A stretch of 64,000 bases of DNA, from contig NC_079378.1 in the NCBI RefSeq assembly GCF_021018895.1, positions 25,044,160-25,108,159 of the forward strand, written 5' to 3'. Shown here in pieces: positions 25,638 through 38,219 of this stretch; within the stretch, counting starts at the first letter, position 1, and every line of letters starts with the position of its first letter. The notes under the pieces are model-generated. The model was not told where the DNA came from. It ran no database searches and saw only the letters and a program-made list of their open reading frames with translations. This DNA is from Seriola aureovittata (taxonomy: Eukaryota; Chordata; Actinopteri; Carangiformes; Carangidae). The translations under genes were made by a program, and so were the position numbers.

Positions 25638-26523
25638 CTGGGTCCCGTTCTTCATACGTGGATATCTGCGTTATCCAGATTAATGCTGACGATGTGATAT
25701 GAGTCAGGATTTCTTGGTTCTTCAAAGCTGGTTTAATACTGAAGCTGTGGTCGTTTTAGGCAATGAACTCATTTTCAGATAGAAACGACTCACTTTCTTA
25801 TATTCATGAAATATTCAGTATGAAATACTGATAATATAATTATTGTTCTAATTCATTTTAATATATTGATTTCATATGAAAACATCTGGGTTACTGAGAA
25901 GTCATTAGGATATGTTGATGATGATGATGAAGAGAGACTGAGCCAAAAGACCGGAGCCAAAAAAACCCAAAAACATTTATAAATGATTAATTGCAGAACT
26001 CACAATTGAAGCAGCTTTTTAAGAGATTTTACAAAGGTTTCATTTTCACAACAGACTTATGATTATTGCTCAAAAGCTTCCTCCACATCCTTTAGGGAGA
26101 ACCTCACCCTCCATGCAACACCATCTCTTGAAGTTGAACATGTTCACTGGTAATATCTGATTTAACAGTGATGAAAGTGTAGAAACAGAAGAAACATGGA
26201 GCACAATGTAGAGCAAATGACACCCATAACAGTGCACAAACACTTATGTCTATTGCCTCTGTGCATGCTGGGAGGGTTTCCAACACACCAGCCTTGTGCA
26301 CTTGCAATCACATAATCAGCTCTCAGCCAATCAAACGAATGCTGAGCATAGTTTCAACCCTCTACTCATTTTGCCATGCAAGATAACTTAATCCAGGATT
26401 AACAAATCAATCTTAAAACCCTGTTCAAAGAACCAAATTGGCTGGATGAGAATTAACAGGATTATTTTAGCCTGATAACAGCATGTTGGATTAGTTAACA
26501 CACATTAGAAGAACAGGGCCCTG
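25638..26523. mobile_element. Non-autonomous DNA transposon with GC-rich TIRs (886 bp)
   Basis: The left end reads CTGGGTCCCGTTCTTC. The reverse complement of the right end reads CAGGGCCCTGTTCTTC, matching at 13 of 16 positions. Inside the ends both sides carry further related words: TTTCTTGGTTCTTCAAAGC on the left, and on the right, read in reverse, TTTGGTTCTTTGAACAGG. The terminal repeat is therefore long and subterminally structured. I recall fish repeats beginning with this GGGCCC-type end followed by GTTCTTC. The interior encodes nothing recognisable (a 67-codon minus frame has no domain) and includes a GAT triplet run near 25,917-25,930. The exact target duplication is not resolved. Confidence 0.6.
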
Positions 26524-28283
26524 TTGTGCTCGTGAGGTTATAAAATGAACAGGTATGTTGAAGCATCAAACACAGTCTTCTGCATTATTGTGGAAGCGAA
26601 GGCCAATAGTTTTACACTAACTTTTCACTACTTTTTAGTTTCACACTTAAAATTTTCCAAGTGAGACATTGAGGTGTGAATCAACTTTCCCAGACTGCTG
26701 GTCTGTGGCCCCTTTTCTAAAATAAATCTGAAGCTAAGATGATTAAAAAATACTCCATCTTATGAATCTAACTGAGATTATATGTTTCTGAAAAACATTG
26801 TTTGTTCCAAATGACTTTAGATTAACAGCTACATCCTACAATTCATGCTCTGACCTGCAGGAGGAACTGTAATGACATTCAAGTCTCCTTGAAGTTTTTG
26901 TCCATCCAATCAGATGTGGACACTGGACTCTAGCCACTATTGCTCTCTGATAAGTGAAGTTTCATGTTAAATGAATGAAGAAAAAATAAAAGATGACTAC
27001 TAACTCACAAAAAACAGATTTAATGGAGTAATTATTGTTTTGCGCTGTGTTGCGACACTCCAGTAATGCACTACCAAAGTGTTAAAACGGTGACCCACTG
27101 ATTTGTAGCACTGACTTTATTTTTCACAGTTTTGGTAAATACAAGTGCCCCAAGTCTCTCTTGTACAGTATTGTGTTGTACAGGAAACACAATTAAATTA
27201 CAATAACATTTCTTAGTAACACTTTATAGGGAGACTATGGCTCTTCAACAGAACTTAATACCATCAAAGATCTACTTAAAAACATGTTTTTTTTTCTTTT
27301 TTTGTCTTTTTCTTACTCTTGTTTTTTTCTTTATTTTTATGTGGAACATGGATGATGATGAATCAGAGCTGGTTAAAGCAACAGTATGTGTTTCTTCTCA
27401 ATAATGTGGTTATATTACTTCAAAGTAAACACTGAAAGCTCCTGCTGAATTCATGGGACTTGACCGTACCACACTGTGGTCGTCTCGTCTGGTGAAGACG
27501 TTTACAGGCTTGGCAGCATGGCAGTTAGAGTCAGCATGTTCTCATGTGTTTTGGGTTTGAGTTAGAGACTGAGAAACATGGAAAGAAAGGCTTCTACAAA
27601 TGATGTGTGGTGTGTTGTAGTCAGAATTTTCTGTTTGATTGCCTCTTCTGGTGATTTCAAGTTTGAATCATTTTTAACTTTGGAGTCATGGATATTCCTG
27701 CAAAAAAATATTTTCAATTTTAGTCAGACCCTCGTTGTTCTGTGGGATTATTGAGAGGCAACTGATGAGAGAGACTCCTGTAGATTGTGGTTTGGCTTCT
27801 GGACCAAAAAACACTGGTAACTTTGCAACTTAACACTTTTCAGTTTGAAACATACAGTGGCAACAGGGTCCATGCTGCATATCACATAAAAAAATAGAGA
27901 GAGCACAAGAACAGCTGCAGACATGGTAGGAATCATGGAAAGGTCACACTTCAGTCCCTTCCTCCACCAGCCAGTCTTTCTTCTCCAGCGACCAGGAAAA
28001 AGCATGCACCTGAAATAAAGCTGCTGGTCTTGAATTACATCCAATATAACTCAGTGTTCCTGCTATATACAGCGCATCCTGTCGCTGGTTCAGGATCTTA
28101 TGAAATGTCATTAAGTCGCAGTTACACAACTTGACATAGGGCTTTCAACTTGAACCAAAGGATAGATGAAGTGAAGACACGTCCATGCATGTACCCGATC
28201 TGTTCAGATATCTGTGGCCTCTGTGCCTGATAATAGGGAGAGAGAAGAAATAAGAGGAAAAGACAGAGAGGAGAAACGAGATT
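26524..28283. other. Non-coding stretch with a pyrimidine tract
   Basis: A T/C-only tract lies at about 27,286-27,338, broken by few G. The 98-codon minus frame at 27,748-28,044 has no recognised domain. Confidence 0.5.
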
Positions 28284-28430
28284 GGAAAGATACACAGATT
28301 CACGAAGCTCCGACGCTAATAATCGTCGTAAACATTCAGCTGCAGCTTCTCATCTTAGCCGGCGCTGAGCGCCACTTAGCCGGTTGTATGTCGTATCAGC
28401 TGTCACTAATTAATGTTGATTCAGTCAGAA
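28284..28430. repeat. Dispersed repeat, copy B
   Basis: It shares TTGGAAAGAT, ACATTCAGCTGC, GCTTCTCATC, GTCGTATCA and CTGTCACTAATTAATGTT with 17,757-17,935, in the same order and orientation. Similarity is roughly 80 percent by eye. It keeps several CpGs. Confidence 0.6.
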
Positions 28431-29959
28431 AGAAATAATTAAAAACGTAGTGTACTTTTTGTTTTCAAATGAATTAAATATTGTTTGCTTGTTAATGCGT
28501 CCTTGTATCCCTTTTACCGAGGAAAAACATCTTATTTGATAAAGTTTCATTGTGCCCCTAAAGTTCCCTTGTGTGCTCCTACATTTTTCAAATTAGGAGT
28601 GCTCCTTGGAAAAAAATACAATTTAATTGGGGGGCTGGGTTACTGGGCCTGCCCTTGCTGCTGAGGAAACCTTGTATCTATACAGACGGACGAGCAGCTC
28701 AGAAGATGGGAAGGAGTCAGCACCTTCCTCATTGACCTTTCAGCAGAGTGGATATTTGTCGACAGAGGGTTTTCAATCCAGAGACTCTTGCTGCTGGTCC
28801 GTCTTTCTAATGGCTTAACCCTGCCTGTTTGGCTGGTTGATGGTTGTGCTTGAGGCATTTGTAATAAGATGATAAGTGTGAATCACTTGCACAAGCCTTG
28901 ACTTGAGAGGCATGTACTTTAACAGTGCTGACTTTTAGGGTGTTCATGTTTCTACCCCCAAGACTTGTCCGCACCTAACAAGATTGGAGCATATGTAAGG
29001 GTGTAGGTTCCAGTCACATCAATTATTTAGTAACGGCTGCAAATCTACAAGCTGTTTTAATAGTATCATAAATGTCTTGTTCAGTGACTGTTTTGACCAT
29101 AGAAACGACCTACACATTCATATATAATATATAATTGGGGTGTTTTCTCACAGAGGAAAAACTATCCTTTTTTGTTTTCTTACTGTGAACAACACAACAT
29201 CAGCAACTGTGGAAACCCTCGCTGTGTCAGGGCTAGGGTTAGTTTGAAGAATTTCTAAAGTGAAATAAAACAAAACCTCTTGAACACTTTTCTTGGATCT
29301 CACTCTGGCGCACTTGAAACAAATCGCATAATAACTCTCCTTCCTCTGTCAAGGGCAGTATCACTATGATAAATATAATCTGTTTATTGCCTAATGTAAC
29401 CCATTTAAACTGAATAACTGAACTGTCTTATGGGAGGGAATTGCAGAGGGCATACTGACTATTTATAATTCATTTTAAAAATAATTTAAATCTTTGCCCA
29501 AACTCATGTTAGTGTATAGAGTGGGTCATTTAGAGTTCCTCTAGCAGACTGAAACTGAAAAGGCAGGGATGACTATGATCAATTATGACATTGTAACATT
29601 GGTCTAATGAATAGCTTTTGGCATGCTGTCACTGTACTTACAGTGGCTTCTGCCAAAATGTTACTTTAAATTGTTTCTTTTTTCTTTCCCAAGCAATTTT
29701 CAGGTGATGGATAGTAACAGACGGTTACTGCATAACACAACGTTTGAGTTGTCTTTCACCAGGAAACTGAATGCACTGCCTCAAATGAGCCAAACAAATC
29801 CAGACTACAATGCTGTGGTATTTCAGAGAAAATAAACTTTAGCCACTGGTCTGGGGGCTGTGCGGTGATATATTGGCTTCCTGACATCCAACAAATGTGC
29901 AGCGTTTCCTCTACATTTTTCTGTCTTTGAGCTTGCTAGCTCAGCTTGTTGTTTTGTCT
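28431..29959. other. Non-coding stretch, nothing recognised
   Basis: Two overlapping frames at about 28,627-28,858 on opposite strands reflect a GC-richer block. No domain is recognised. Confidence 0.5.
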
Positions 29960-30180
29960 GTGAAGATTCTCAGTCATTCGGGTCGTGGTTTCGCTCAGAG
30001 CTCTACGAAGGCGACTGGATATGCTTGAGGTTCTTGAAGATGTTTCACCTCTCATTCGAAAGTCTTCTTCAGTTCTACCTGGCGAGTGGGTTGTTCAAGG
30101 CATTGTGGTAACGTGGGGTCATTAACACCTTGAGCGTCGTTACTCGGCAAGTCCAGTTGCCTTTGTAAAGCCCTACGAGT
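29960..30180. repeat. Retroelement-like fish repeat with inverted arms
   Basis: The segment begins GTGAAGATTCTCAGTCATTC and contains GAAGATGTTTCACCTCTCAT and CTTCTTCAGTTCT, words I recall from an abundant fish interspersed repeat of retroelement origin. GCTCTACGAAGGCGACTGG (29,999-30,017) recurs as a diverged reverse complement at about 30,146-30,179 (GTCCAGTTGCCTTTGTAAAG), so the copy folds back on itself. I cannot assign it firmly to a family. Confidence 0.5.
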
Positions 30181-30849
30181 TGTTGTTGTGTTGTTAATAA
30201 AGTTGATACAACAAAAAAAAAGGTTTGGCATGGCTTAGGGTGGTGACAGCTTTTTTTAAGGCACAGTTTCTGAATAGGGGCTGTGAGCATTTATATAGAA
30301 CCTATACCTGCTTTATAAATCAAACAGGACATGGAAATCTCAGTTTCTACCTAATAAGGTTACTGCAGCACATACCACTTAGAGCACATAGTTGTAATAT
30401 TCTCTCAGTACAAATTGAGTAGCATTAGTGTAATGTCTTTAAAATTGCAGAGTAATTCTGATAATGAAGCTTAAGGAATTGAGATTCCTCCTCCTTTGTC
30501 AGTACACACATCAGTTTCCTTTTTGATTTAATGGTGTACAACACAAAGCTGATTTGCTTTGAGACACAGATGGATGAAAATTCATTCCACTCAGTGTCCA
30601 TTAAATATGATGTCCTTGTAATTATACTGTACTGATGATTGCTATGGCATTGACAGTGGTATTAAGACGACTTCATAATAAGCTTATAAGTTTGGCTCTT
30701 TTTACAGGGTCAAATTGGTCAGACAGTAGCTGGATAACTTACCCCTGTGTTCAGTTGAAAGCTGTTCAGCACAGCCAATTTAGTTTTGCAGCTGATCAAT
30801 GAAATAGTGATTCCATCATACTTGTACATTTCGCCATGCTATCCGCTAT

Positions 30850-31330
30850 CAGCATGGCTCCATGGAATATCCCATTCATGGTCTCAAGAGTATGAATCTT
30901 ACTAGACTTTGGGGACGTTCCTTATCCTGAAAAATATCCCAGCATCTACCTGATGGAATGGCACAGTATCTTGTAAAGACATTCATGGTCCCCAGAGGAT
31001 GAATCATAATAGCTTTCCTTCGAGTGATGTTAAAATTTAAGTTTATACAATTCTTTGATTTGCAGTGTCACTACATACTTGGAAAACTAATGTCATCCAC
31101 TAGGCCTACACTGTGTTTAGTGCTTAGTAGCAAATGTTAGCATGCTTACACACAAAAGTAAGATGGTGAATGTAGTAAACATTATAGTTTCTACTCATCA
31201 GCATATTAGTATTGTCATTAAGAACATTAGCTTGCTGATGTTAGCTTTAAGCTCAAAGCTGTGCCCAAGTACAGCCTCACAGAGCTGCTAGCATGGCTGT
31301 AGCATGGCATGTAGCTGCACCATATTGTTA
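30850..31330 (+). repeat. Percomorph-type dispersed repeat, copy 1
   Basis: Diagnostic words are CCAGAGGATGAATCATAAT, AGCAAATGTTAGCATGC, TTTAAGCTCAAAGCTGTG and GAGCTGCTAGCATGGCTGTA. The same family, in the same order, recurs split at 38,220-38,560 and 40,598-40,735. I recall this repeat as very common in spiny-rayed fish. It has no coding capacity. Confidence 0.65.
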
Positions 31331-33868
31331 GATTTGTAAAATGTGAGGGTATAGACAACATGAAGTATTATAGGCCTTTATTTTGACAAAATTAGAAAAG
31401 TTTAATACCCTGCTAGAGAAACTGTTCAATGCAACGACATTTACAGTGCAACTTGCAATCAGCATGTCAGATCAGCCATTGGAGAATAGCACTGTAAATG
31501 TGTAAGAGATCTAAACCTATTTTCCTTAACAATTACAGGTAGGATGGCAGAGAAGCAAGGCTGTTTCTTTTAGTGCCGTTTCTATCTCTCCATTGATAAC
31601 CATCGAGCTACTGGACTCTGTGGTTTGTTGGGTCTGAATTTGGATAGCTAAGATGCATCCCTCTTGTGTCTACATCTAACTTAGGGAGTTCATATGAGCA
31701 GTTCTGCATGAGGGCCGGAGCATCCGACAGGAACATTTTCTTATTAATGATCCACTGTTAGCAGCTGTGTTAGCCACATTTACCATCCAGCAGTATTATA
31801 CTGCTGACCGTATAATGTGTAAAGCACATAGCATTAGTTCAAAGCAACAATTAAATAGTATATGGTAGTTGATCTCTTGCTCCCGTTGAAAGTGGCTGTT
31901 TTGGTTTATTCACACAGTCACATTTAAAGGCTTTATGTCAAGCACTTCCCTTCACTGAATCTTGAGAAGTGAATGGGTTTCTGTTTGCTAGAGCTTTAAA
32001 AGAAACGACTAATGGCTGATAATAGCAGTCTTAATTGATTGATAGAATTTAATAATGTTTTCTTGGGGCTAGGAAAACTGAAATACCGAAATGGTCTTTG
32101 AGTTAAAGGTCGGAAGCTCATTTCACAGGTCCAGGAAACTGATGCTGAAATGTGGGAACACATTTGAGGGCAACAGCAGTCATTTATTGTGCATTTCAAA
32201 TGTTTTATATGTTGCCCCTTGGCCTCATATAGTGGAAGGAGCCTATAAATTTGCTTCTCTGGTTGCTGTGTGGAGGACCACTAGATAGACTGTATAAAAC
32301 AGATAATCTAGACTATACAATAGATAATTCTTTGCTCCACTCAGATATTAACATGAAACCCTTTTAAACCGGATCAGAAAAATGCTAAATTCACTTTTGC
32401 TGTTGATTTCCACACAGGAAAAACATTGTACCTGTGAAATCTCTCTTAAACTATCCACCAAAATCAGTTTGAGATAAAGTTGAAACAAGACACAGACTGT
32501 GCATTTGATGCCTGACTCATGCTTCAGTTTGTATGTTAGCTGTTTACAAGGTTCAGGGGTTTCATTTGAACCCAGTGGGTTGAATTGATTCGTGATCAGT
32601 GTTTTCCAGAAGTACAATTTGTAGTGAAAACTGAGCTTGTGAGGTGTTGTGAGGATTTTTGATCCTAGTTTTCTCTCATATTTAAAACGTTCAAATGCTG
32701 AAATAAAAAGATTAAGTGAGTTATATTAAAGCAGCAATTGGTCACTAGCAGGGTAACTATTATACATATCGTTTGTCTTCTTAAACACAGTATTCTTAAA
32801 GGTCATTTGAGATTGTTGAGATCGTTACAGTGACTATAGCCCTCTTTAAAATGAGATGAGACGTTGTAGATTTCATGTCATTTGAAACCATAAAAAGTGA
32901 AAGCTTTTTCATTCCGTCTTTGTGACCAGCAGTTACTCACATGTGCTCTGACCTTGGACTGCTGAGGTCAAAAGGACTGCAGTATATGAGCTCCACCCTC
33001 TTCACCATAGCCTTGTGGTCAGCTGTTCCAGCAGATGAACTGTGTGACATTCAGCCACCAGTAGTTTTGGTACAGCAGGGAACCAGGCCGTACTAGCCAG
33101 GGGAGCCGTCTTAATCATCCCAGGAAATAAGGCCTGCTGGACTGTGTCTGTGCTTCTAGCTCAATGGAAAGATGAGGAGTTTACTCAAAGTGTGTGTTGT
33201 AAGTCTTGGTTATTTGAGGCAAGAGCAAAAAAAAGCTAATGTGCACATACATAAGCCACAATACTTCTTTCTTGGCTTTGACTTGGGGCTGTCCTGAGGC
33301 AGGATTTTCCGAGTTGACTCATTTGTCACATCAACTCCAGGGGTGGGGTATTGTCATCTTCCGTATATTAATTGGCCAGGTGCTTGTGGTTTGTTGGTCC
33401 GTGCTTTTTCTTGTCAACTTCATTACTGATGTTTTTTCATTCCACCTTATATAAAAAGATATTATTCACTCCCCTGCACATGTAGTGTCAGTTCAGCCAC
33501 CCCACACCATACCCCTGTTGTGTTAATGTCTTTGTGGATATTTTCACATCCCAGATGATGAGTCAGATAAATGTCTCTTTGAGAGTATCGACGTGGCCAA
33601 CAGAAATGAATTGTGCTGTCCCGCCTCACACTGTCCTTTGTTACGCTGCCTTCTTTCCATTTCTGTCTCTGCTTTGATCAGTTTGGTTTGTGGCATTGAC
33701 TTAAAATGGCTGATTCAGTTTTAAGTCAGTTTAACTCGGTTTGTAAAGTTTACATCCTGTTACGCTGTTGCTCCGGCTTTGTAGTGTAAGGCGTTGCACT
33801 GTGAGGCAGCACAAAAAAAGTGCAGGATCTCCTCAACTGATGCAATAGCTCATAGACTTTTAAGGGGC
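31331..33868. other. Non-coding stretch, nothing recognised
   Basis: No open frame has a recognised domain (frames up to 89 codons), and no terminal repeats or microsatellites were found. TAGATAATC palindromic words near 32,280-32,330 are too short to interpret. Confidence 0.5.
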
Positions 33869-34192
33869 CAGCCCTACTTTGACTACTGTTCAAATGTGAG
33901 TGACCCACTTTGAACGGTTTCAGCGTGTCTTTTAGTTGCTCAACCATAAACCACTCAGAAGTGCTGTGTTCCAAATGGGACATCATCACTATTGTCCTCC
34001 ATTTATGTAACAAAACAACACTGCATTATCATTAGCTTAGTTTACTGATGGGTCAATAGGGCATGCAATAGGTCAAGCTGATAGCGCGCCCTCTGCTGGA
34101 TCACAAGGCAAACTACTTCAAATGGTCTAATGCGCTTATAGAAACTGCAGCCCAACAAATGTTCACATTTAGAATAAAAAGTGACAGCCCTA
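33869..34192 (-). pseudogene. hAT transposon remnant with transposase fragment
   Basis: Read on minus from 34,192, the sequence starts TAGGGCTGTCACTTTTTATT, a hAT-like end. Farther in, bases 33,968-33,888 encode HSTSEWFMVEQLKDTLKPFK followed by VGHSHLN. This resembles the hAT transposase segment W-x-L-x-E-x-L-x-x-x-L-K-P-F-x-x-x-T-x-x-L ahead of the insertion and hATC regions. A second TAGGGCTGG end-like motif occurs in the same orientation at 33,868-33,876, so the fragment may be a composite of two hAT copies. Most of the gene is missing. A CTCF-core-like motif lies inside it at 34,085-34,099. Confidence 0.5.
34085..34099 (-). promoter_or_regulatory. CTCF-core-like motif
   Basis: The reverse complement reads CCAGCAGAGGGCGCG, matching every position of the usual vertebrate CTCF core CCASYAGRKGGCRS. 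It sits in a hAT remnant, a common source of such sites. Binding is not shown. Confidence 0.35.
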
Positions 34193-35879
34193 GTCTGTGA
34201 TGTTCAGGAATAGTTGCCTCTTGTGTGAATGCGGATGGATATTGCACCGTGTTTTGGTTTTATGGAATGAAGATAAGAAAGCAAAGTTGTGCATTCACTG
34301 ATTTATTTAAGACAAAGGGAAAAAAACTTCCCACCTGCCATACATTCCTTGCCAAACTCCAAGTGTCCTTAAAGCCTACAATCAATCTGCCACTAAGTGT
34401 GTGTTGTGTGTTTTACTGAGTTATATAATACATAATAATGCATTTGTGCCAGAACGCTCGGGTAAAAGCCACTTCTGCTGCGTAGCTCTTCCTCTGTTCT
34501 TGTAGCTCATCTTCCGGTGTGCATTTGTTGGCTTGTGAATTTCCTCCTTTCCTTGTGAATCACTGAAAATATGTCTGCAACAAAAAAAAAAAGAAGACAT
34601 TAAATATTATTTTGTTAATGGCATTACACCATTAACTTTTTGGCATTTTACGTAATTGAAATGTCATGTCATTAAATTAGTATTTAATTTTTAATGAAAT
34701 ATTCCTCTCAGAGTGAGCCCTATGAACAAGTTAGACTGCATCAAATTAGTGGTTATTTTATCTCAAAGTTCAGGCACACTATTTGATAAATTGGCCAGAG
34801 GCATGGGCCAAACAGCCAACCTAATCTTGTATAGCCTTGCCTCAGGCCACTTAAAATTCATTTAACATCTCTATTTATTGGGATTTTAAATATGGATGGT
34901 TTTAAAGGCAAGTCCAATTTCTTTAAGACCTTTGTAGGAGTTTATTGTGGTCTTGATTTAATTAGAATTTGCACTTTATCTGAGCTCAAGACTTTATTTT
35001 GTCTTTGGTCGGGGCAGGGCTGTGCCACAGATCAGAGTGTGTTTTCTCTTGGCTTGCCTGTTCAAGGTTTGTTGAAAACACTATGGCTGCTATATAACCT
35101 TGTTGTAACATCTCGGAGTGATTTCTTCTTTTGTTTCCATCGACCAGGTATGAGAAATTTTCCATCATGTGCAACTGTACAGAATAAAAAGACAGAATTG
35201 TTCTCCATTAATATTTTATTTTTATTAATATTTCATTAAATGTATTTTTTAAATATGTCTTGAGACAAGTGTAGAGCAGAGAAATGACTGGCCTTTCTGT
35301 ATTACAACATGTATCTAAAGCTAATTTGTTGCCCGTCACATATTTTATTGAAAGGATGCTCATGGGAAGCTCTTATCAGATGGACGCGTTCCAACAGCTT
35401 TGTGCAGACTAAAAGGCTTGGAAAAGTCAACCATTTACCTCAGCCCAGAGGTTTGGGATGGTTCTTTGTTTGTGAGAGCTCAAAGGCTTAGAAAGGCCAA
35501 ATGCTTATCATAGACCAAAGACCTTTAAGGCTTTAAGGCCACCTGCTCACAAAATAAAATCTGTTTTGTGACTCTGCTGCTGGTGATTAATGCTGCTGTG
35601 AGCTGACAAGAAAGGCATCCACTCAATCTTTCTCTGGGAGCATCGTGTTACCTGCCCTTTTGTAGGTTTAAGTTATGATTTTAAGGTTTTTTTTGGAGCT
35701 CATTTATGATAGACATCTAAAACAGTGTCTTGGTAGCATTGTAATTCAGTGTTTATTTTTCTTCAACTAAAGCACCGAAGCTTCACTATAGGCTTGCTGA
35801 AATATGTTCAATTTACTTTTGATGTATTTTATATTTTTTGAAATTGTCACATTGCAATATGTATTACATAGCTAGACCG
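34193..35879. other. Non-coding stretch, nothing recognised
   Basis: A 115-codon plus frame at 34,892-35,239 ends in a hydrophobic AT-driven tail and has no domain. TGGTGATTAATGCTGCTGTG at about 35,581 is enhancer-like in texture only. Confidence 0.45.
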
Positions 35880-36165
35880 CTGCTATTCCTGGCTTTTATG
35901 ACTGATCTGGCATGAGCTTATTACATCTCCATTAGGAGCCATTGCATATCTGCATCCCCTCCTTGATTTCAAGGTTGCTTGCTGGCATGTGTGGTATGTT
36001 TCCTTGATCAAAGAGATATCCAGACTGCCCTCCAACCTGGTTGTCATGGGAACAGGTGTCACATGACCTAAAGTGAGACAAACTTTGGATGAGAGAGGAT
36101 TGGCTCTCTGGAGGGCGTCAGTCCCCCTCTCAATTCATCTGACATGGTTGCCTAGGAAACAAGGC
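35880..36165. promoter_or_regulatory. Candidate regulatory element with two RFX X-boxes
   Basis: GTTGTCATGGGAAC (36,040-36,053) and GTTGCCTAGGAAAC (36,147-36,160) both fit the palindromic RFX X-box (GTTGCC, two spacer bases, GGNAAC), 93 bases apart. CCTTGATCAAAG (36,002-36,013) contains a TCF/LEF-type ATCAAAG core, and ATTGCATATCTGCAT lies just upstream. RFX factors drive ciliary genes and, with partners, MHC class II genes. No coding exon is visible next to the motifs, so an enhancer or the promoter of an unseen transcript are both possible. The motif match is direct; function is inference. Confidence 0.4.
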
Positions 36166-36288
36166 TGTGAGACAGGAAGCTGAGAAGAGATGTAAGTTTG
36201 TTTGGATAACAGACAGAAGCTGTCTGGACTCCAGGCAACTGGGGGATATGCTATTAGCTTGAAAAGTTTAAGCATACAGTGAAATACC

Positions 36289-36365
36289 TGTCTGTTCATC
36301 TGTTTATCTGTCAGTCTGTCTGTTAGTCTATCGATCAGTCTGTTAGTATAACTGTCTATTCATCA
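36289..36365. repeat. Imperfect (CTGT)n tetranucleotide repeat
   Basis: Units of CTGT, CTGTC and TCAGT are interleaved with point changes across about 77 bp. Confidence 0.75.
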
Positions 36366-38219
36366 CGAGAGTGAACAAAAATAAATTCTAGGATCAAGGC
36401 CGTGAACAGGAACTAGTGGTGTTTCCCCTGAGATCAAAGATCACTAAACAACAATTAATTTAACATCAAACAGCAAGTTTAATGGGTTAATAAGACGGGG
36501 TGTTTGATGCTCCCAGCAGCCCTACATGACTGATGCTCTCATTTGATTCTGATGGCACAGGGAAATGAGTCTGACAGTCTCTCGATAACAGTGACAGCCC
36601 ATATACTGGTGGGGGTGGTAATCAGTTTGCCTTGGGATGTTTTACAGGTCCCACTGGCTGTCAGTCATCTTAAACTCCAGTCACTGTTGGGGCCCATTTG
36701 TTATTTATTTCATACTGGTGTGGCGCTGGTGCTTGTGGGTGAGATTATGAGTAATCACTCATACTGGTTTTGCATGATAGGAGTACTTAAAATAATGTTT
36801 TTTTTTTTTTTTTTGGCTGTGCTCTTCAGATGAGACTTTTTTGGATGAAATGGTTTATATGTCAGCTCTGCATGCCGACCAGAAACCCCTGACACAACCA
36901 CTGAACTCAAGTTCCTTTCTGCTGTACCCACTGTTTGCTGATACTTTTTATGGGGCAACAGGCCCTTTACCAGCCAACCATACATTCTAGCATTTATTTT
37001 GCTGGAGGATCAGGACAGCAATAAACAGAAGATCACTTGTTTTTCTCACCTTATTCTTTTGCCCTCCTTTCATCGAGAAACATGAAGCCTGCTCCACAGT
37101 GAGCCATCAAAAGAAAGATCCAATATTGTATCATACCAATGTGCTGCTCTGTGCAAGCACAAGTTCAATAATCAGTGACCCAGTTATTTTAATTGCTTAC
37201 CCACAAACACAAAGAGGAAAAAAATTAAATAGCACAGTGTTGTTCCTGCACCAGCATCTTATGCCATAAATAAGGAGGGTCTCCCCATTAACTAGCATGT
37301 GATCAAGGCATTCTCTTGCACAAAATCATGAAAGAGAATATATAAACAGCCTAATATCCAGAACTATGTTCCATGTAAAAACAAAAGGGCAGAATCCAAG
37401 GAATAATTCAAACACTTTCTGACCTAATAACATAAGAAAGACAGCTATCCAGGATTTCCAGGTACTCTGTAATAAATATAAACACCATTTACTGCTGCTT
37501 GCACAAACATCATTCTTCTTTGCAGTTTTATAGTCATTAAATTTTATTGAAATCAATTCACAACACAACGTTTAAATAAAGTGGCAGTGAATTTTGGCTG
37601 ATTTGGGTGCAATGTTATTTTAATTGTCAGTATAACAAGTGTGTCACACCCTACTTTAGCATCTACATGTACTGTATCACTTCAGTGTGTAGCCTGTCTC
37701 ACTTTTTACCAGAAAAAAAGGTGCCAGCTTAAACAGGTTGCCACAGAAATTTCTGATGCAGCAAAATTATTGAGCGGTATCGCCCAACACCAGCTAACAA
37801 TGTCCTGGTGTTGCTTCCTGTGCCACAGCTAACGATCAGCTCCCTCAATTTAGCCTTTGGACAGGCATTAAAACATGGCTTCAGTAGCTCCACTCCACTT
37901 CTTCAGTCAGTCAGTTGGCAATTTAAGATTTGACCTTGGGCCTGTGTCATTGCGCTACACTTTGGCTTTCAGTTGTCACCAGACTTTGAGCTGATTGCCT
38001 TATTATCTGAGATTAATTCAGAAGCAAATGGATGATGATCTTTTATTGAAAAGGTCTACAAAACAACATGCCCCTATCCTTAAAGTTAGTTTATCATAAA
38101 ATGTTGAGGAATCATGTTGATTTAATCCGTTAGAGAAAGTTGCCTGATCATGAAAGAAAATTGGGTTCTAGAACTAGACACTAATGTTTATGCCGTCACT
38201 GTGGTTTAGTAGTATTTTT
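36366..38219. other. Non-coding stretch with a poly-T run
   Basis: Seventeen T bases lie at 36,798-36,814. The 96-codon frame running into it has no domain. Nothing else is recognised. Confidence 0.5.

Noticed and set aside
28621..28650. G-quadruplex candidate
   Set aside because: Only three separable G runs; a canonical four-run motif is not met.
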